Origin: Dicyema japonicum
Lineage: Eukaryota > Dicyemida > Rhombozoa > Dicyemidae
Length of the DNA: 64,000 nt
Reading direction: 5' to 3'
Assembly: GCA_011109175.1 (NCBI GenBank)
Contig: RDEW01000004.1
Location: 1,275,581 to 1,339,580, forward strand
A program made the translations under genes and the position numbers. Numbering within the stretch: position 1 is the stretch's first letter; every line of letters begins with the position of its first letter. Below the pieces are notes generated by a model that saw only the letters and a program-made list of their open reading frames with translations, had not been told where the DNA came from and did no database searches. Below are positions 10,547 to 21,672 of the stretch, piece by piece.

Positions 10547-13500
10547 ATGTTTTTATTCGATTTTAAAAAATCTTATAATATTGCAGTATGCAGCCTCGAT
10601 GGGAGACAATTAAATTTTAAAATTAAAGTAGTCAATTCTGACAATTCTAGGCAAAAAGTGTTGGCGGCATACTTTTTAACCTTGTTTGCGAAACGATCAA
10701 TTTACAGGACACGGATTACTTTGGTCTCCAATATTTGAATTCCAAGGGATATGTGGTTTCCAAAATCTCTTCATTTAGGTGTGGCTCGATAACGAAAAAA
10801 CTCTGAAAAAGCAAATTTGTCACCTAGATCATAAAGTGTTGAACTTTCGACTCAAGTTCTACATTGAAGATCCCACCCATCCAGAAAGTGAATACACGAG
10901 GTTTTGGTTTGATTAACAAGATATTTATTTGCACTTCAAATTGCGCTCGATTTGGCCGAAGGGTACATCAACGGCACGAATGGGGAGGTTTCTACGATGC
11001 TGTCATATATCTTCCAATGTATAGACTATTTGTGACCGACAGCTGCTCTGGGGGATTTTAGTTCGAAAATGTACAAATTTTTGAACCTAAAAAATTTCTG
11101 GCCTGTGAGGGCTAAAACCGTATTGGCACGTTGCTTAGAACTTTACGAAAAAAACAAGTTTATTTAAAATCTGGAAATTTTCAGAGGAATGTCGAAATCC
11201 GAGGCAGACATCAAGCTTCTAGATCTTTCTAGAAAACTGGAAAGCTACGGCAAGAAAGCCTTTTGCTGTGAAGTAAATTTAATCATTTACCTTAGAGCTG
11301 CATCACCAAAAAATTACAAGTTTTTATATGTTCAAACTACAAAGGAATCCACGTGTACGATCGAAGATCTCTTTTGATACGATATCCGTGGGAAACTGTC
11401 TTTACAGTGCTCTTTCAGGGAAAAAAAGTTATTATTAAATACTGCAAACCACCTGAAAACCACGTGTGAGCTGATATTTAACAGAGTAGACCATAGTCCA
11501 CAAATATTTATTCAGAAATCCTCACGAATCGCGGAATTACTGGAAAATCGTGTGGGAACAAATGTCATTTTTCAAAAATATCATCCAACAAAAAAACCGC
11601 CGAGTTGGATGGTCAAGTTTTCTGAAGCGAGGATCACGGTTCCGATACAGCGGGCGGACTATGTCGGGCATGAAGTCTTCGCAACTCACTGAATCTCGGA
11701 AATCCCTATCCTTCGAGCGGTATTCTCTTTTTAGTGATCATTAGGATCCATTTCCTTCAAATTAATGCCGACGAAACAGAGTCACTTTTTGACGAGCGAG
11801 TCAATAGAAAAAACAGGTTGCTTTCGAAACGTAACAGCCAAAGTCTGTCTGTTTTAGATTTCTTAAAACTAAAAAATCTTAACTTTCTGATTAACGAAAC
11901 CGAGTAACTCTTGATTTCACCTCTTAGACAAGTCAGCAAGTCCTCACCAGAAACTGTTGGCGATATTATTTACAGATTTGAGAATTATTTCAAAAAAGTT
12001 TTATTTTTTGACCAAAAAGGACTCCCAATTATTTCAAATACTATGCGATCTTTACTGCTCAGAAATAGTTTACTTCAACGACTTAAAAGTAAGTGCTTTA
12101 GTAATCCAAGGATTTGAAGAAATGTGTAGGATTCATACCGGCAAAATTCAACATTTCAGAGTTTGAACACGTGCTCGGTCTCATAACCCTGGTTCACGAA
12201 GATTTATTAATTTTATTTGACGACAGTCTCCCCCCAAAGTACAATTTCGCACAATCCGGCGTTTTACTGTTCATAAAAATACACAAAACTCTCAAAGTCC
12301 CATTGTCTCATACTTTAGCTATATTCGTACTATCTGTCCTTCATTAATGACGTCATCAGCACAATAATCGACAGTCTCCTGACTTGTGAAAAGTTCAGAG
12401 AAGAAATATCCAATTTTGAACGAAATTCATACGTCACCGTGATTCGGCTTACTTTGCGGGCTTTCCAACAACTTTCTCACTACGAATGGAACTTTCGCTG
12501 TATAGGTTCGACAAATTTTAGGGTTTTCCAAGTATTTCGAGTTCAGCGAAAGTTTTTACGACGGTATTTCGAGAAGTGCACTAAGTTTAGATTTTTGTGG
12601 AGAAATCCGAGGAGTGGTAGAAATTCATGAAAACCAACTAAAATCTTCAGTATTCTACGAAATTTGTTTTAAAGATTGGAGTGATTTGCTCTTTCGAATG
12701 CCAGGAATTTATAGCCAACATCAGTAATTTGCGGACCCACCAATTTGTTAGAATGGGAGTCATAATCGTAAATTCAGCCTTGGAAGTGGTCATTTTGGTT
12801 TTGCGTTCATTTTACTTCAGTTTACGAATTTCCTTGTCTTCTGTAAGCCAACTGCCCAAGATTTTGAGGCGACGCGGGTGATCCCATTGAGTTCTGAGAT
12901 GGTAGTGGAATTCACTTTTTTAGAACGTCGTGAAATGCGGGGGGAACATTTTTACTATAAAAACCAAAAATGAGCAAATTTCGTGTGAGACCAAGTGAGA
13001 TGGAATCCTCAGTTTTAGAACCAAAGACCAGGCAAAACTGTGGATGGAGGACATCAGGAACTCCACTTCAGCCAAATTTGATTTCGACGTGGAATTTTCC
13101 GCTTCTCAAAGTTTTAAATTTATTAATCCAGCAATGCCCAAAATCTCTCCAATTCTTTATATTGAAAACCTGCTGCAGACATGCTGGAGGTACAAAATTT
13201 GTTCCTTGTCTGTCCCCGATATTTTATCGGGATTTAAGGTCCAGAATCGCTTTAAAATCCACAGACCACATACTCTTCATATTTGCTTCAAAACATCGAA
13301 AAATCAGACAGCAGATTTTTTACGATCCTAAACAATTCATGTCTTTATTTTTTTAGAAGATATGTTTTGAAAAATGTCGCCTATATGCTTATTTTAGCCG
13401 AACATTCAAAATTGTGTGAGGAAGCAATGCGTCCTTGTTTCGCAGACCTCCGTTTCGATAATCCATGAAAATAATTCAACAGAAACAGGGAGAAGATATG

Positions 13501-13623
13501 TTTTGAAAATTAACTCTGATAGTTCAGAGCTGACTTTGTATTGTCACACAATTCATTCACGAGACAGGTTTTTTGGTTTAATTTTTAAGGTGGCTTTCAT
13601 CGTTGATTTCTGCTTCTTTATAG
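10547..13623 (+). CDS. FARP: FARP-like FERM, RhoGEF and pleckstrin protein
   Basis: Twenty-four exons split by 23 GT..AG introns of 20-28 nt give an 844-aa protein (2535 coding nt). Order: FERM (about 1-265; DYFGLQYL, FYIEDP, RYLFALQIALDLAEG, WKIVWEQMSFFK), FERM-adjacent segment (RGSRFRYSGRT, about 285), DH RhoGEF domain (about 390-580), PH1 (about 600-700; FTNFLVFCKP, KDQAKLWMEDI) and PH2 (about 735-840) ending in the invariant Trp (SRDRWLSSLISASL). This is the FARP1/2 architecture; vertebrate proteins are about 1050 aa, so the linkers are short. FARPs are membrane-associated activators of Rho-family GTPases downstream of plexin/cadherin-type signals. Start: first ATG in frame with the FERM domain. 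The acceptors of introns 8 and 10 are the least certain (an earlier AG was skipped). The DH part is divergent. Confidence 0.88.
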
Positions 13624-14640
13624 ATTGAGTTTTTGTTAAATAACACTAAAGTAGTCTAAACTTAACAATAATGCCAGGATTACGACAAATAATCCTTGAT
13701 TTTATTTATCATCGTATTTTCGATAATATAGATCCTCCTTCAGTCTAAGATTGAGTTGGGGACATAACTTTACTGTCTCTCGATTGACATAACTTCATCC
13801 TTGTTCTTATGGAGATGGACGACTCAAAAAATTGCTTACGGCTCAGACTTGACGTCTGAGAACTTCAAATGTGTCGTAATAAAGGTTGGCTGTCAGGAAA
13901 GGGATTCATCTTACTTCCTGGAGACGGAGTGCCCTGGAGTTCACCAGATACGACGTCATTAACAAGATTGAGCAACTACCGAATAGTTCGTTTGGTAGAG
14001 ATAGGAACGAACACTAAGTTACCGTTCCCAGATTTCTTTAATCAAGTGTGAGACTTTACCCTGGGACATACTCAACACTCATAAAGTTAACGACATTTCG
14101 CCTGATATTAACGGAAATAAAGCTTCCCTAAGATTGGAAGTTCATGGTGACTTGGCATTTATCGCTTCGGTCGACATACGACTTTATAAGACTATATGGA
14201 CAAAATCTGACAATAGGTTTGGGGAACCCCCAATGCCTAAACGACCACAAGACAGAACACCTCTTCTTTTGTCCTGATACGCCTTTAATTTCTGCGCTAT
14301 AACAGATAAATCTGATTGATCTTTGGAAATGTCCGTTTTTGGTTGTTATTTTCTATTACAGGTTTTCTTCACTTGATTGGAATGGGGGTAAATAAATAAG
14401 TGAACCACGTGACCAGTTCTATCTTTTATGAATAGAGTCTTTGATAAGTTTATTTTTTTTAAAATTTGCAGAGAAAATGACACAAGTGATCGATTCGTAG
14501 TGTTTGACATTTCCTAAGGTAACCACATCATCAGGTTTACGGGTAACTCCATTGGTGAGGGAGATCCGATTGAAAGATGTTAAGCATATCGTAGAATGAA
14601 TTAAATACAATGAAAACAGGAAATCAGAATCAGACAAAAG
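13624..14640 (+). mobile_element. LINE 3' remnant and spacer
   Basis: Broken plus frames at about 13790-14440 include the pattern CLNDHKTEHLFFCPDTPLIS, the Cys/His segment common at LINE ORF2 ends. Stops are frequent. The last 200 bp before the CRAT stop contain only a short minus frame that I do not recognise. Confidence 0.5.
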
Positions 14641-14643
14641 TAA

Positions 14644-16871
14644 CTAAGCCATAAGAAGTGAATATTGGTATTGCAAGGCATCACAAAGGGCAGCACAGAA
14701 CTCACTAGAATTTGTCTCCGCGGAGGATATGTAGGACGTAATTGCAAAGATGATATGCTCGTCCTGAGGATTATAACAGATCCCATATCCATCTTGGCAG
14801 GCTGGTCCAAAAACAAGTACACCATCTTCTGGCATCGGGACCTTAAAATCCCTCACATTTATGAACCTGACTCGTGGACAGTCGGAAGAGGAAAAAATTC
14901 TTATAAGCCTCGTCATTGAAAAACTGGGGAGGAGTCATCCTATTCTCCAAAAAGGCCCACTTAATAGCGTTCAGGTATCGGTCTGTCCCTTCCCCAGACA
15001 GAGTCTACAGTGAAAAAGAAGTCAAACCTTCAGAGAAATCTTTGAGTGAGCAGCCACAGCATTTTTCAAAAGTTCCCGCTTAACTGAGTTACTCGTTGTG
15101 GGGCAGTCAGCTTCTACTACAAATTTGCAAGCGGACTCTGTGCAAGATCTAATCGTGTCTGTTCTCCCTCCAATGAATCTCCGAGTCGCCCCGGATTCGT
15201 ATGTTGCAGTGAAATTCTTATGTAGCCTAAAACTCGCCACAAAACCCAAACCTGTAATAAACCAGCTGATAGGCCACCTGGATGAATGCATCCGGAGACA
15301 TTTTGAAGGTTTTAATCACATTCTTCCCAAATCTGTCGAATTTAAGATACTTGCAGTCAACATTTTCGATTTTCCTCAAAATATTGACAAATCCAACTTA
15401 TTTATGTACAAGGAAGCATTCTCTATGTCTTCTTGGATCTCCTTATTGATATTCCAGGTCAGTTTGGTCGGCTTTTCACCAGAAGAGGTCGAACAGTCCA
15501 ATTCTTCAAATGCATGACTACCATAAACAAGACACAAACGTGTCGGGGTAAACAATCATCTGTGCCAATTTGGCCAGAGCAACCCCCTCAGCCGGAGTGT
15601 GCTCGTAGGTGAACCCGTAACAACCGTCTTCTAGTTTGTAGATAAGCTAATTCAGTTAAATTAACGAATACTTGCAAAGTCTTGTCGAACCAACGATTTC
15701 CAGTGTATAACCCTCTGCCGTGGAGCATGTGATGAAGGAGACCATCCTTGTAGTCTTCCTGAGGGCTGACGGTGGGGGACTCTTCCGTAACTTTACAGGG
15801 TACCGTCAATGCAGAGAATAAAGAGAGAATTCAGGATATTTTTCATATTTTGCTTGTTTTTAGGGTCTGAGGTTACAATTGAGCCAAAATACCATAATGA
15901 AGTCGTGTGAAGGAGGTCGCCCACTCAGTCCGAGACCAGGAAGTGAGGACTCCGACTCTGGGTTCATCTGCCGAGTTAATCTCACTATTTTGGACGAAGA
16001 AATTTTCTAGTTGATTTTCCAAGGCGGAGAGTGAGAGAGGCTTGCCTTCCCGGTCATACAAATCGAAGCGGAAAAACTTGGTAAAAAAACATAATACAGC
16101 ATTCTTGTAAGCAATAGTGATATGATTCGATATATATTTGTGCATTTGGTCCTCATATGGAAGTGGGATTCTGCAGACTCCCAGGATGTAATAGTACTGC
16201 TGCATGCAGAGAGGATACTTCCCCACAATCTCAGTTTTTAGCTTTCCCCTGCAATATATCAGAATTTTTATGAAAAAAAAAATTTAGCATAAAAGTAAAA
16301 ATCCTTAAAATTCAAATTATAAAAACAAATATTAAAATAAGTAAATAATAATTGAATAAAAAATATAAAATTAATTAATTATTTAAAATATTAATTACAC
16401 AGAAATTATGTGTGGTTTTGGATGGCAAACCTTTCAAGAATATTCTTATAAAGGATTATGGACTGCAAGATTTCGGCAATGGCCCTATTTTATACTAAAA
16501 TAGTCACAACCTCGAATGCGACTTGCTTTCGGATTTTTGGCCCAAAAGTAGCCCAGGACTTGTCGTGATCACCAACGAGTCCCTAGATTTCAAATATCCG
16601 TATTTTAGCCAGTAGTCGCTCAGCTAAAATTAGGAAACTAAGAAACCCAGTTATCCTCGACCTTCGCCTTCTCCAACAACAAATTTTGCATTTTTTGTAC
16701 GTTTTTGTCATCCAACAGTAATCTAGCATTCTTTAGTCATAAATTTGAAGGAACCTGTAAATTCTGTTCAAATTGCGATTCGGTCGTTAGTCGCTTAACT
16801 TCGAGAAGATAATCATTTATTGTTTCCGATAAACAGGGGATGGGGAGTTTTGGAAGGGAGGAGCACGTCAT
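14644..16871 (-). CDS. CRAT: Carnitine O-acetyltransferase
   Basis: Fourteen exons, with 12 introns of 21-26 nt and one of 182 nt, give 586 aa (human CRAT is about 626). Landmarks in order: SLPKLPIPCLSETINDYL at the N-terminus, WLSDYWLKYGYL, PLCMQQYYYILGVCRIP, GNRWFDKTLQ, the catalytic histidine in TYEHTPAEG, SPDAFIQVAYQLVYYR, GRTDTIRS, the STS-containing RLSTSQ, and GPACQDGYGICYNP near the C-terminus. The enzyme transfers acetyl groups between CoA and carnitine. The start ATG at 16871 leaves only four residues before the conserved LPxLP block, and the C-terminus ends LLMA, not a PTS1 tripeptide, so neither a clear mitochondrial presequence nor a peroxisomal signal is visible. Choline acetyltransferase or CROT are alternatives within the family. 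Confidence 0.93.
16249..16430 (-). other. Exceptional 182-nt intron of the CRAT gene
   Basis: GAAAG|GTTTG at the donor and TTGCAG|GGG at the acceptor, very AT-rich inside. It splits an Arg codon (phase 2). It is one of only two introns above 28 nt among about 100 reconstructed in this window. Confidence 0.85.
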
Positions 16872-17862
16872 TCTTTGGTGCTTCGTGATATTTACCTAAA
16901 AATTAAGAGTAGACAATCGGACAAATTAAAAATTAACTTTAATTACCAAAACATCGTAGAATTTGCATATTATTTGTGGTCGAAATCTAAAGCCGAGCAT
17001 TAACGTAGCCGTAATTTTGAATATTAACTAATTTTTAATTGATATTTTTTAAATATATTATGTTTTGTTTTTTTTAACAAATTTAAATTTGTTTGCTCAA
17101 AATCACAAGTTAAAGCAGAAATCACAAAGAAGCTTTGAAATAGGATACAGAATGACAGAGCATTGGATTTCAGAAAAGAAAGGCCAGCACCGACATTTTT
17201 TGAGTCGGATGTCTGTTCTATCTGAGAGTCGCTAATATAAATAATGATGACTTTTCAGGTGGAGTCCTTAAGATCTTGGCTGTCGAGTGACCTATAGATT
17301 ATTTTACGTTAACTTATTGGGATTGGACACGTGGATGATTATGAAGTCAATGTCGATAGCCTTAAAGAAAACTCGTTTATCGAGCTACTTTTTACAATAT
17401 TGGGATGTATTGTTGAGTTTGGGCGTATAGTAAAAAAACCACAAATTATAATTACTTTTAATTTATTGGTTAAATTACATTGAGTGTCCCTTGCCATTTA
17501 GATAGTTAAGAACACCGGCCTCATTAACTTGTAGGAGGCTATTCACTAGGACGCAGCAAATGCCGGAGCACCGAGTTGATAGGAGTTATTTATTAACTTA
17601 AGAACACCAATAGACAATTTAATTACGCGTCACCTTGTTCGTCTTTTATGGAGGCGCTCAGTGCACTTTAAAAAAGACCATTCGCTCATAGTTGACAAGA
17701 ATATGATTTGTTGGTTTGAATATTTGAATAATTTAAATTAATCATTTATTAATAAATTGTTAAAAGTTAATTTTTAGGAGTCTCCATTATAGTCTGTAGG
17801 CATTCCGGGGGGTTACCCCTCATGACCGCGAGCCAATGTTCTGGAAGAGCCATCGTTTAAAT
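16872..17862. other. Intergenic region with a SINE-A fragment
   Basis: AT-rich spacer. At 17625-17692 it holds the SINE-A blocks GCGTCACC, GGAGGCGCTCAGTGCA and AAAAAGACCATTCGCTC in family order. No coding frame with recognisable content was seen. Confidence 0.5.
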
Positions 17863-18820
17863 CAGGGGTTCTCAACCATTTTTTACTCGTCGATTACTTT
17901 TTTTTCGACTCCCCTAATATTTAATCGACCCCTTAAAACTTTTGTTTATTTAAACAGACAATTCTAAGTAAAATTAGTTAACTATCTAAAATGAATTCAT
18001 TGTTAATAATCAAATCAAACAAAAAAAGTATATACTCGATGTGAAGTTGGTATCTTAGCATAAATCTATAATAAAAAAAGAATTAAATACCAATGGGATC
18101 CTTGTGACTGACGTTTTTGACCAAAGATTCAATACCTGGCTCTATTTGTGTATTTTTAAACGAATATCTCCTCTAATGGATACATCCAATCTGTTTCGTT
18201 ATTTATTTACAATTCGATGTAGAATGCTAAATCCGCATTCAATCCTGTGGCGAATTGAATCATTGCTAATTGGTACGGATTTTAAAATTTCGTCGAGATT
18301 TAAACCCATCAGATCTGATATAGATGGTTGATGAAATTTTCACCAGAAACAAGAGAACTCTCATTTTTGGAAATAATCATTGCAAATTTATAGAATGCAA
18401 TTAGTTCTAAATAAATTTATAAATAACAACTATTTGTAAAAACAGTGTCAATCGTTTTTTGTTTACGAAAGGAATTTTTAATTCTTTAAAATACTCTAAT
18501 GGTTTATCTTTTTTATCCGAAAGTTTTCTCCTAAGATGTTCCAACAATTTGGATTGTTTCATTGCATTATTTGATGATGACTTATTACACAGTAACCAAT
18601 ATGGTCTATTATCAATAGAATTTTTTAAAACCAAATGCCAAATATTCATATTGACGAATTTTTAATGTAGAAGGACGACTTATACACGGACAAAAACAAG
18701 CATAGTATTTTTAAAAATTTTAAAGAACAAAGGATTACCACTTTAAAAATAAACTAACTTAATTTAAAATGAAAAAAAAATATATTAAATTTATTTTCGA
18801 CCCCAGGTTGAGAACCGCTG
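17863..18820 (-). mobile_element. hAT transposon remnant, 958 bp, with 8-bp target duplication
   Basis: The ends are inverted repeats, CAGGGGTTCTCAACC on the left and its near complement GGTTGAGAACCGCTG on the right. They are flanked by an identical 8-bp duplication GTTTAAAT (17855-17862 and 18821-18828), which is diagnostic of hAT insertion. Inside, minus-strand frames keep a degenerate BED-type finger (RPYWLLCNK, KQSKLLEHL, KPLEYFKELK) and a downstream hAT-like block (LKSVPISNDSIRHRIE). Most of the transposase is deleted and stops are present, so it is non-autonomous. Confidence 0.9.
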
Positions 18821-18828
18821 GTTTAAAT

Positions 18829-19619
18829 AACGATTGAGGCATAAATGTGCAATTACCAGAAATTGAAAATAAGCGGATTATCCGTCGAGTAAGCAGATTA
18901 TCTTGTTTGTTTACTAAGAATTATTGTTAAAGAATTAATAACTACGATTTTTTGACAATCGATTAATTTAATTAAAAATCAAAAAATTAGAATTAGAGGT
19001 TCGTAGTCCTAACTGCGCGGCTATTCCCCCTCCGGATTTCGAAATAAAGCCATTTTTCCCGTTCCGACTCAGGACAGAGTTTGCCGCGTTCCTTTCATTT
19101 TAGGGCAGAAAAGATTCGAACTGAGATTATAGCGTTTTAAAGCAAGGAAAAGACCAAATGTGGATTCATTTTTAAGAAATAATCGTTATTAATTCTTGAT
19201 GTTGAACAAAAAATCATCACATGTTCCACGATCAGAGGCCAAGAACTAATCGTAGAGGGAGAATCAAGGTATGATTTTCACTTCTTTTTAGTTGTTGCAT
19301 ATGAGTCCCTTTAGATGACTTTGCTCCGTAGTGAAATGTTCACAGAGGGAGAATCAAGGTATGATTTTCACTTCTTTTTAGTTGTTGCATATGAGTACCT
19401 TTAGATGATTTTGCTCCGTAGTGAAATGTTCACTGATGTCTGGATCACTCATCAATCCAAAGCATCGTAAATACGTGATACCTTCAGTCAGAATGTACAG
19501 CAGCGAGATTCGAACCAGGAGTCATCAAGCCTTTTTGCAGTCTACTTATTCGTAATATTGTTGAATTTTGCCCATTAAATGATCATTCGGTCGATTGAAC
19601 AATTTATTATGTTAGTATA
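18829..19619. repeat. Spacer with SINE-B and a 90-bp direct duplication
   Basis: 19005-19140 starts with the SINE-B signature (CTGCGCGGCTATTCCCCCTC). 19254-19343 and 19344-19432 are near-identical 90-bp copies in tandem. At about 19507 GATTCGAACC looks like the complement of a pol III B box but is not part of a foldable tRNA. No protein-coding gene is visible. Confidence 0.5.
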
Positions 19620-21037
19620 TCAAGAATGCGTCAATTCCTTTAGTTTATTCGCTAAATCAGACAATTCCTTCAGTTTTTGGCCATTGATCGCTGGTTCCTG
19701 TTTTAAAACAACCTGCTTTGATAACTTTTCGCTCATTTTAGTGAGTTTGTCGTCTCTCATTTCAATCTAAACGCTTAGTTGACTCGAACTTCAGATTTTA
19801 GGTCTCCGATATTTTCCGTTAACAGCGTTTTGTCCCTCCGTAGTGCGGAATTTGTATTTTCCAGACTTTTGATCAAATTCCCGAGTTCTTTTGCATGTGT
19901 TTTCTGCGTCCTACAACAAAACTCCTTCTTTTTAAGCTTTATTTCCATTTCCGAGAGCTACTTTACACTTTCGACGAAACCTGCTTTTTCAGGTCGGCGG
20001 CTTTTTCGACTTGGTTTGTGTAGGAAATCAAAAGTTCGCCGTTTTTTAGACTCAGACGTTCTATTTCTTGGCTCTTTGCTGAATTTTCAGAATTTCTTTT
20101 AATTTCCTCATCCTAAATAGACAGAATTCAAAACGTGCTTTATTTTCTGATTCAACTCAAAAATTTCCTGGCTTAGTTCTGCCTTTTGGCGAATGAATTC
20201 CCCGCAGTTTTGCTGCAATTTCTTTTCGAGTTCGGTCTTTTTTTCAATTTCGAACTCTGCCTTTGTTAACTTTTCTCTCAAATCTGTAATTTCTAGCTTT
20301 TTTTGTTGTCTAATTTTCTTACCCTCAGTGAGTTTATCAGCTTGTCTCTGAGTACTGAATCACCCCCAGGTCCAGCTAATTCCTCAGTGTTTTCAGAAAC
20401 TTGACTTTTCTCTGCATTTTCCTGCTGAAACTGCATTATTTCCCTATCTTGAGTTTCGATCTGAGTTTCAGACCAACAACGGAACCTTCTGAGAAAGACT
20501 TTCAATCTTTTCCTGCAATGTCTGCTGTTTTTCGTATTCACGGTCCAAATCCTTGGTTAGGGATTCAAATTCAGCTTCTCTGCATTGACTTCGTTCTTTT
20601 AGGGACAAAATTTGTGACTCAAGGTCGCTAACTTGTAACAAAAGTTTGGTTTTTTCTTCTAAAAATTAAACTGAAAAATCTACGCTTTGATTCCTGCAAG
20701 AGGACTTCATCCTCCTTCAATTTATTTTTTAAAATATTTGATAAATTTTCACTTTCTTGGTGCAAAGTCTAAAAAAGTATTCTCCCTACTGAAATTTGAG
20801 TTATCATTTTTTCCACGTCGACGTCTTTCTTTGCCTTTTCCTGTTCTTCCAGTTTTTCCTTGCTGATTTTAAACATTTAGATATTTACAGATATTTTATT
20901 TCCAGTTCATAAAAGTGGAGTTGCTTTTCCAGATTCATCACATAAGATTGCTCAATCGCCCGTGAATCCGAAGCTCCAGTGCTAGGAAATAAACGCGAAA
21001 GAAAATACAAGGTTCTTTCCGTTGTAATGGGCAACAT
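19620..21037 (-). CDS. Coiled-coil protein, 399 aa
   Basis: Ten exons with nine introns of 21-27 nt; spliced length 1200 nt. After a short N-terminus (MLPITTERTF) the protein is almost entirely charged heptad-type sequence rich in Glu, Lys, Gln and Leu, with a break around GPGGDS near residue 190. An early segment, EQSYVMNLEKQLHFYELE, is more specific and could place it in a family, but I do not recognise which. No catalytic domain or membrane segment. It lies head-to-tail with the SLC6 gene on the same strand. Role unknown; structural or scaffold functions are typical of such proteins. Confidence 0.8.
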
Positions 21038-21672
21038 TGATTTACTAAAATCGGGGATTACAGTTTGTAGTTGTATCGGATGCTTTTCTACACTAGCATG
21101 GACTATTGTGGAGATTTGCAGTCAAACCTGTTTTTTTGGGTCTGATGTTACCTTTCATTGGCATCCTGTCGTATCCTGGCAACAAATTTTGTTTAATTTT
21201 ATTTTTCTGTCAATTAAAAATATTATTTAAATATTTTTATTTTTTAAATGTTTTCCTGGAAGACATGCTTACGTTAGATTATTCGAAAAAAATAACCAAT
21301 TGACTAGTGACTAAGATTTCTACAAAAACATAAACGTACTCATGGAATCAGGGGTCCTGAAAACAACATCAACCTGCTTCCAATCACTTTCTGATCTAAA
21401 AATCCGTTTCATATGCGGTTTTTGGGTGTGAATAAAAAATAAATTTGGTTTAATTTTGAAAACAATGGCTACCCACTTACTCCATAACCACCAATAATAG
21501 TTTTTTAGTAACGAAGAGATGTCGGGTCCCTCACTACAGGAACCAATGTAAAACCCAAGACACGATGAAATACGAAACATATGACTGAACTATTCTGAGA
21601 AAGACTAATGGGTGGCCGAGGTTATGACAATTTGCTGTTGTTTAGCAGATTATTATTAAAAAAAGAAATTTA
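21038..21672. other. Intergenic region between coiled-coil and SLC6 genes
   Basis: It contains a minus-strand open frame at 21320-21580 whose upstream part is not supported by any family. It could be an extra 3' exon of the SLC6 gene but no short intron links them. Otherwise AT-rich. Confidence 0.4.

Noticed and set aside
19490-19530. GATTCGAACC resembling a tRNA B box on the minus strand
   Set aside because: No matching T-stem, acceptor stem or A box at the right distance; it sits in repeat-derived sequence.
21320-21580. Minus-strand 86-codon ORF as an extra SLC6 exon or gene
   Set aside because: No short intron connects it to the SLC6 frame and no domain is visible.
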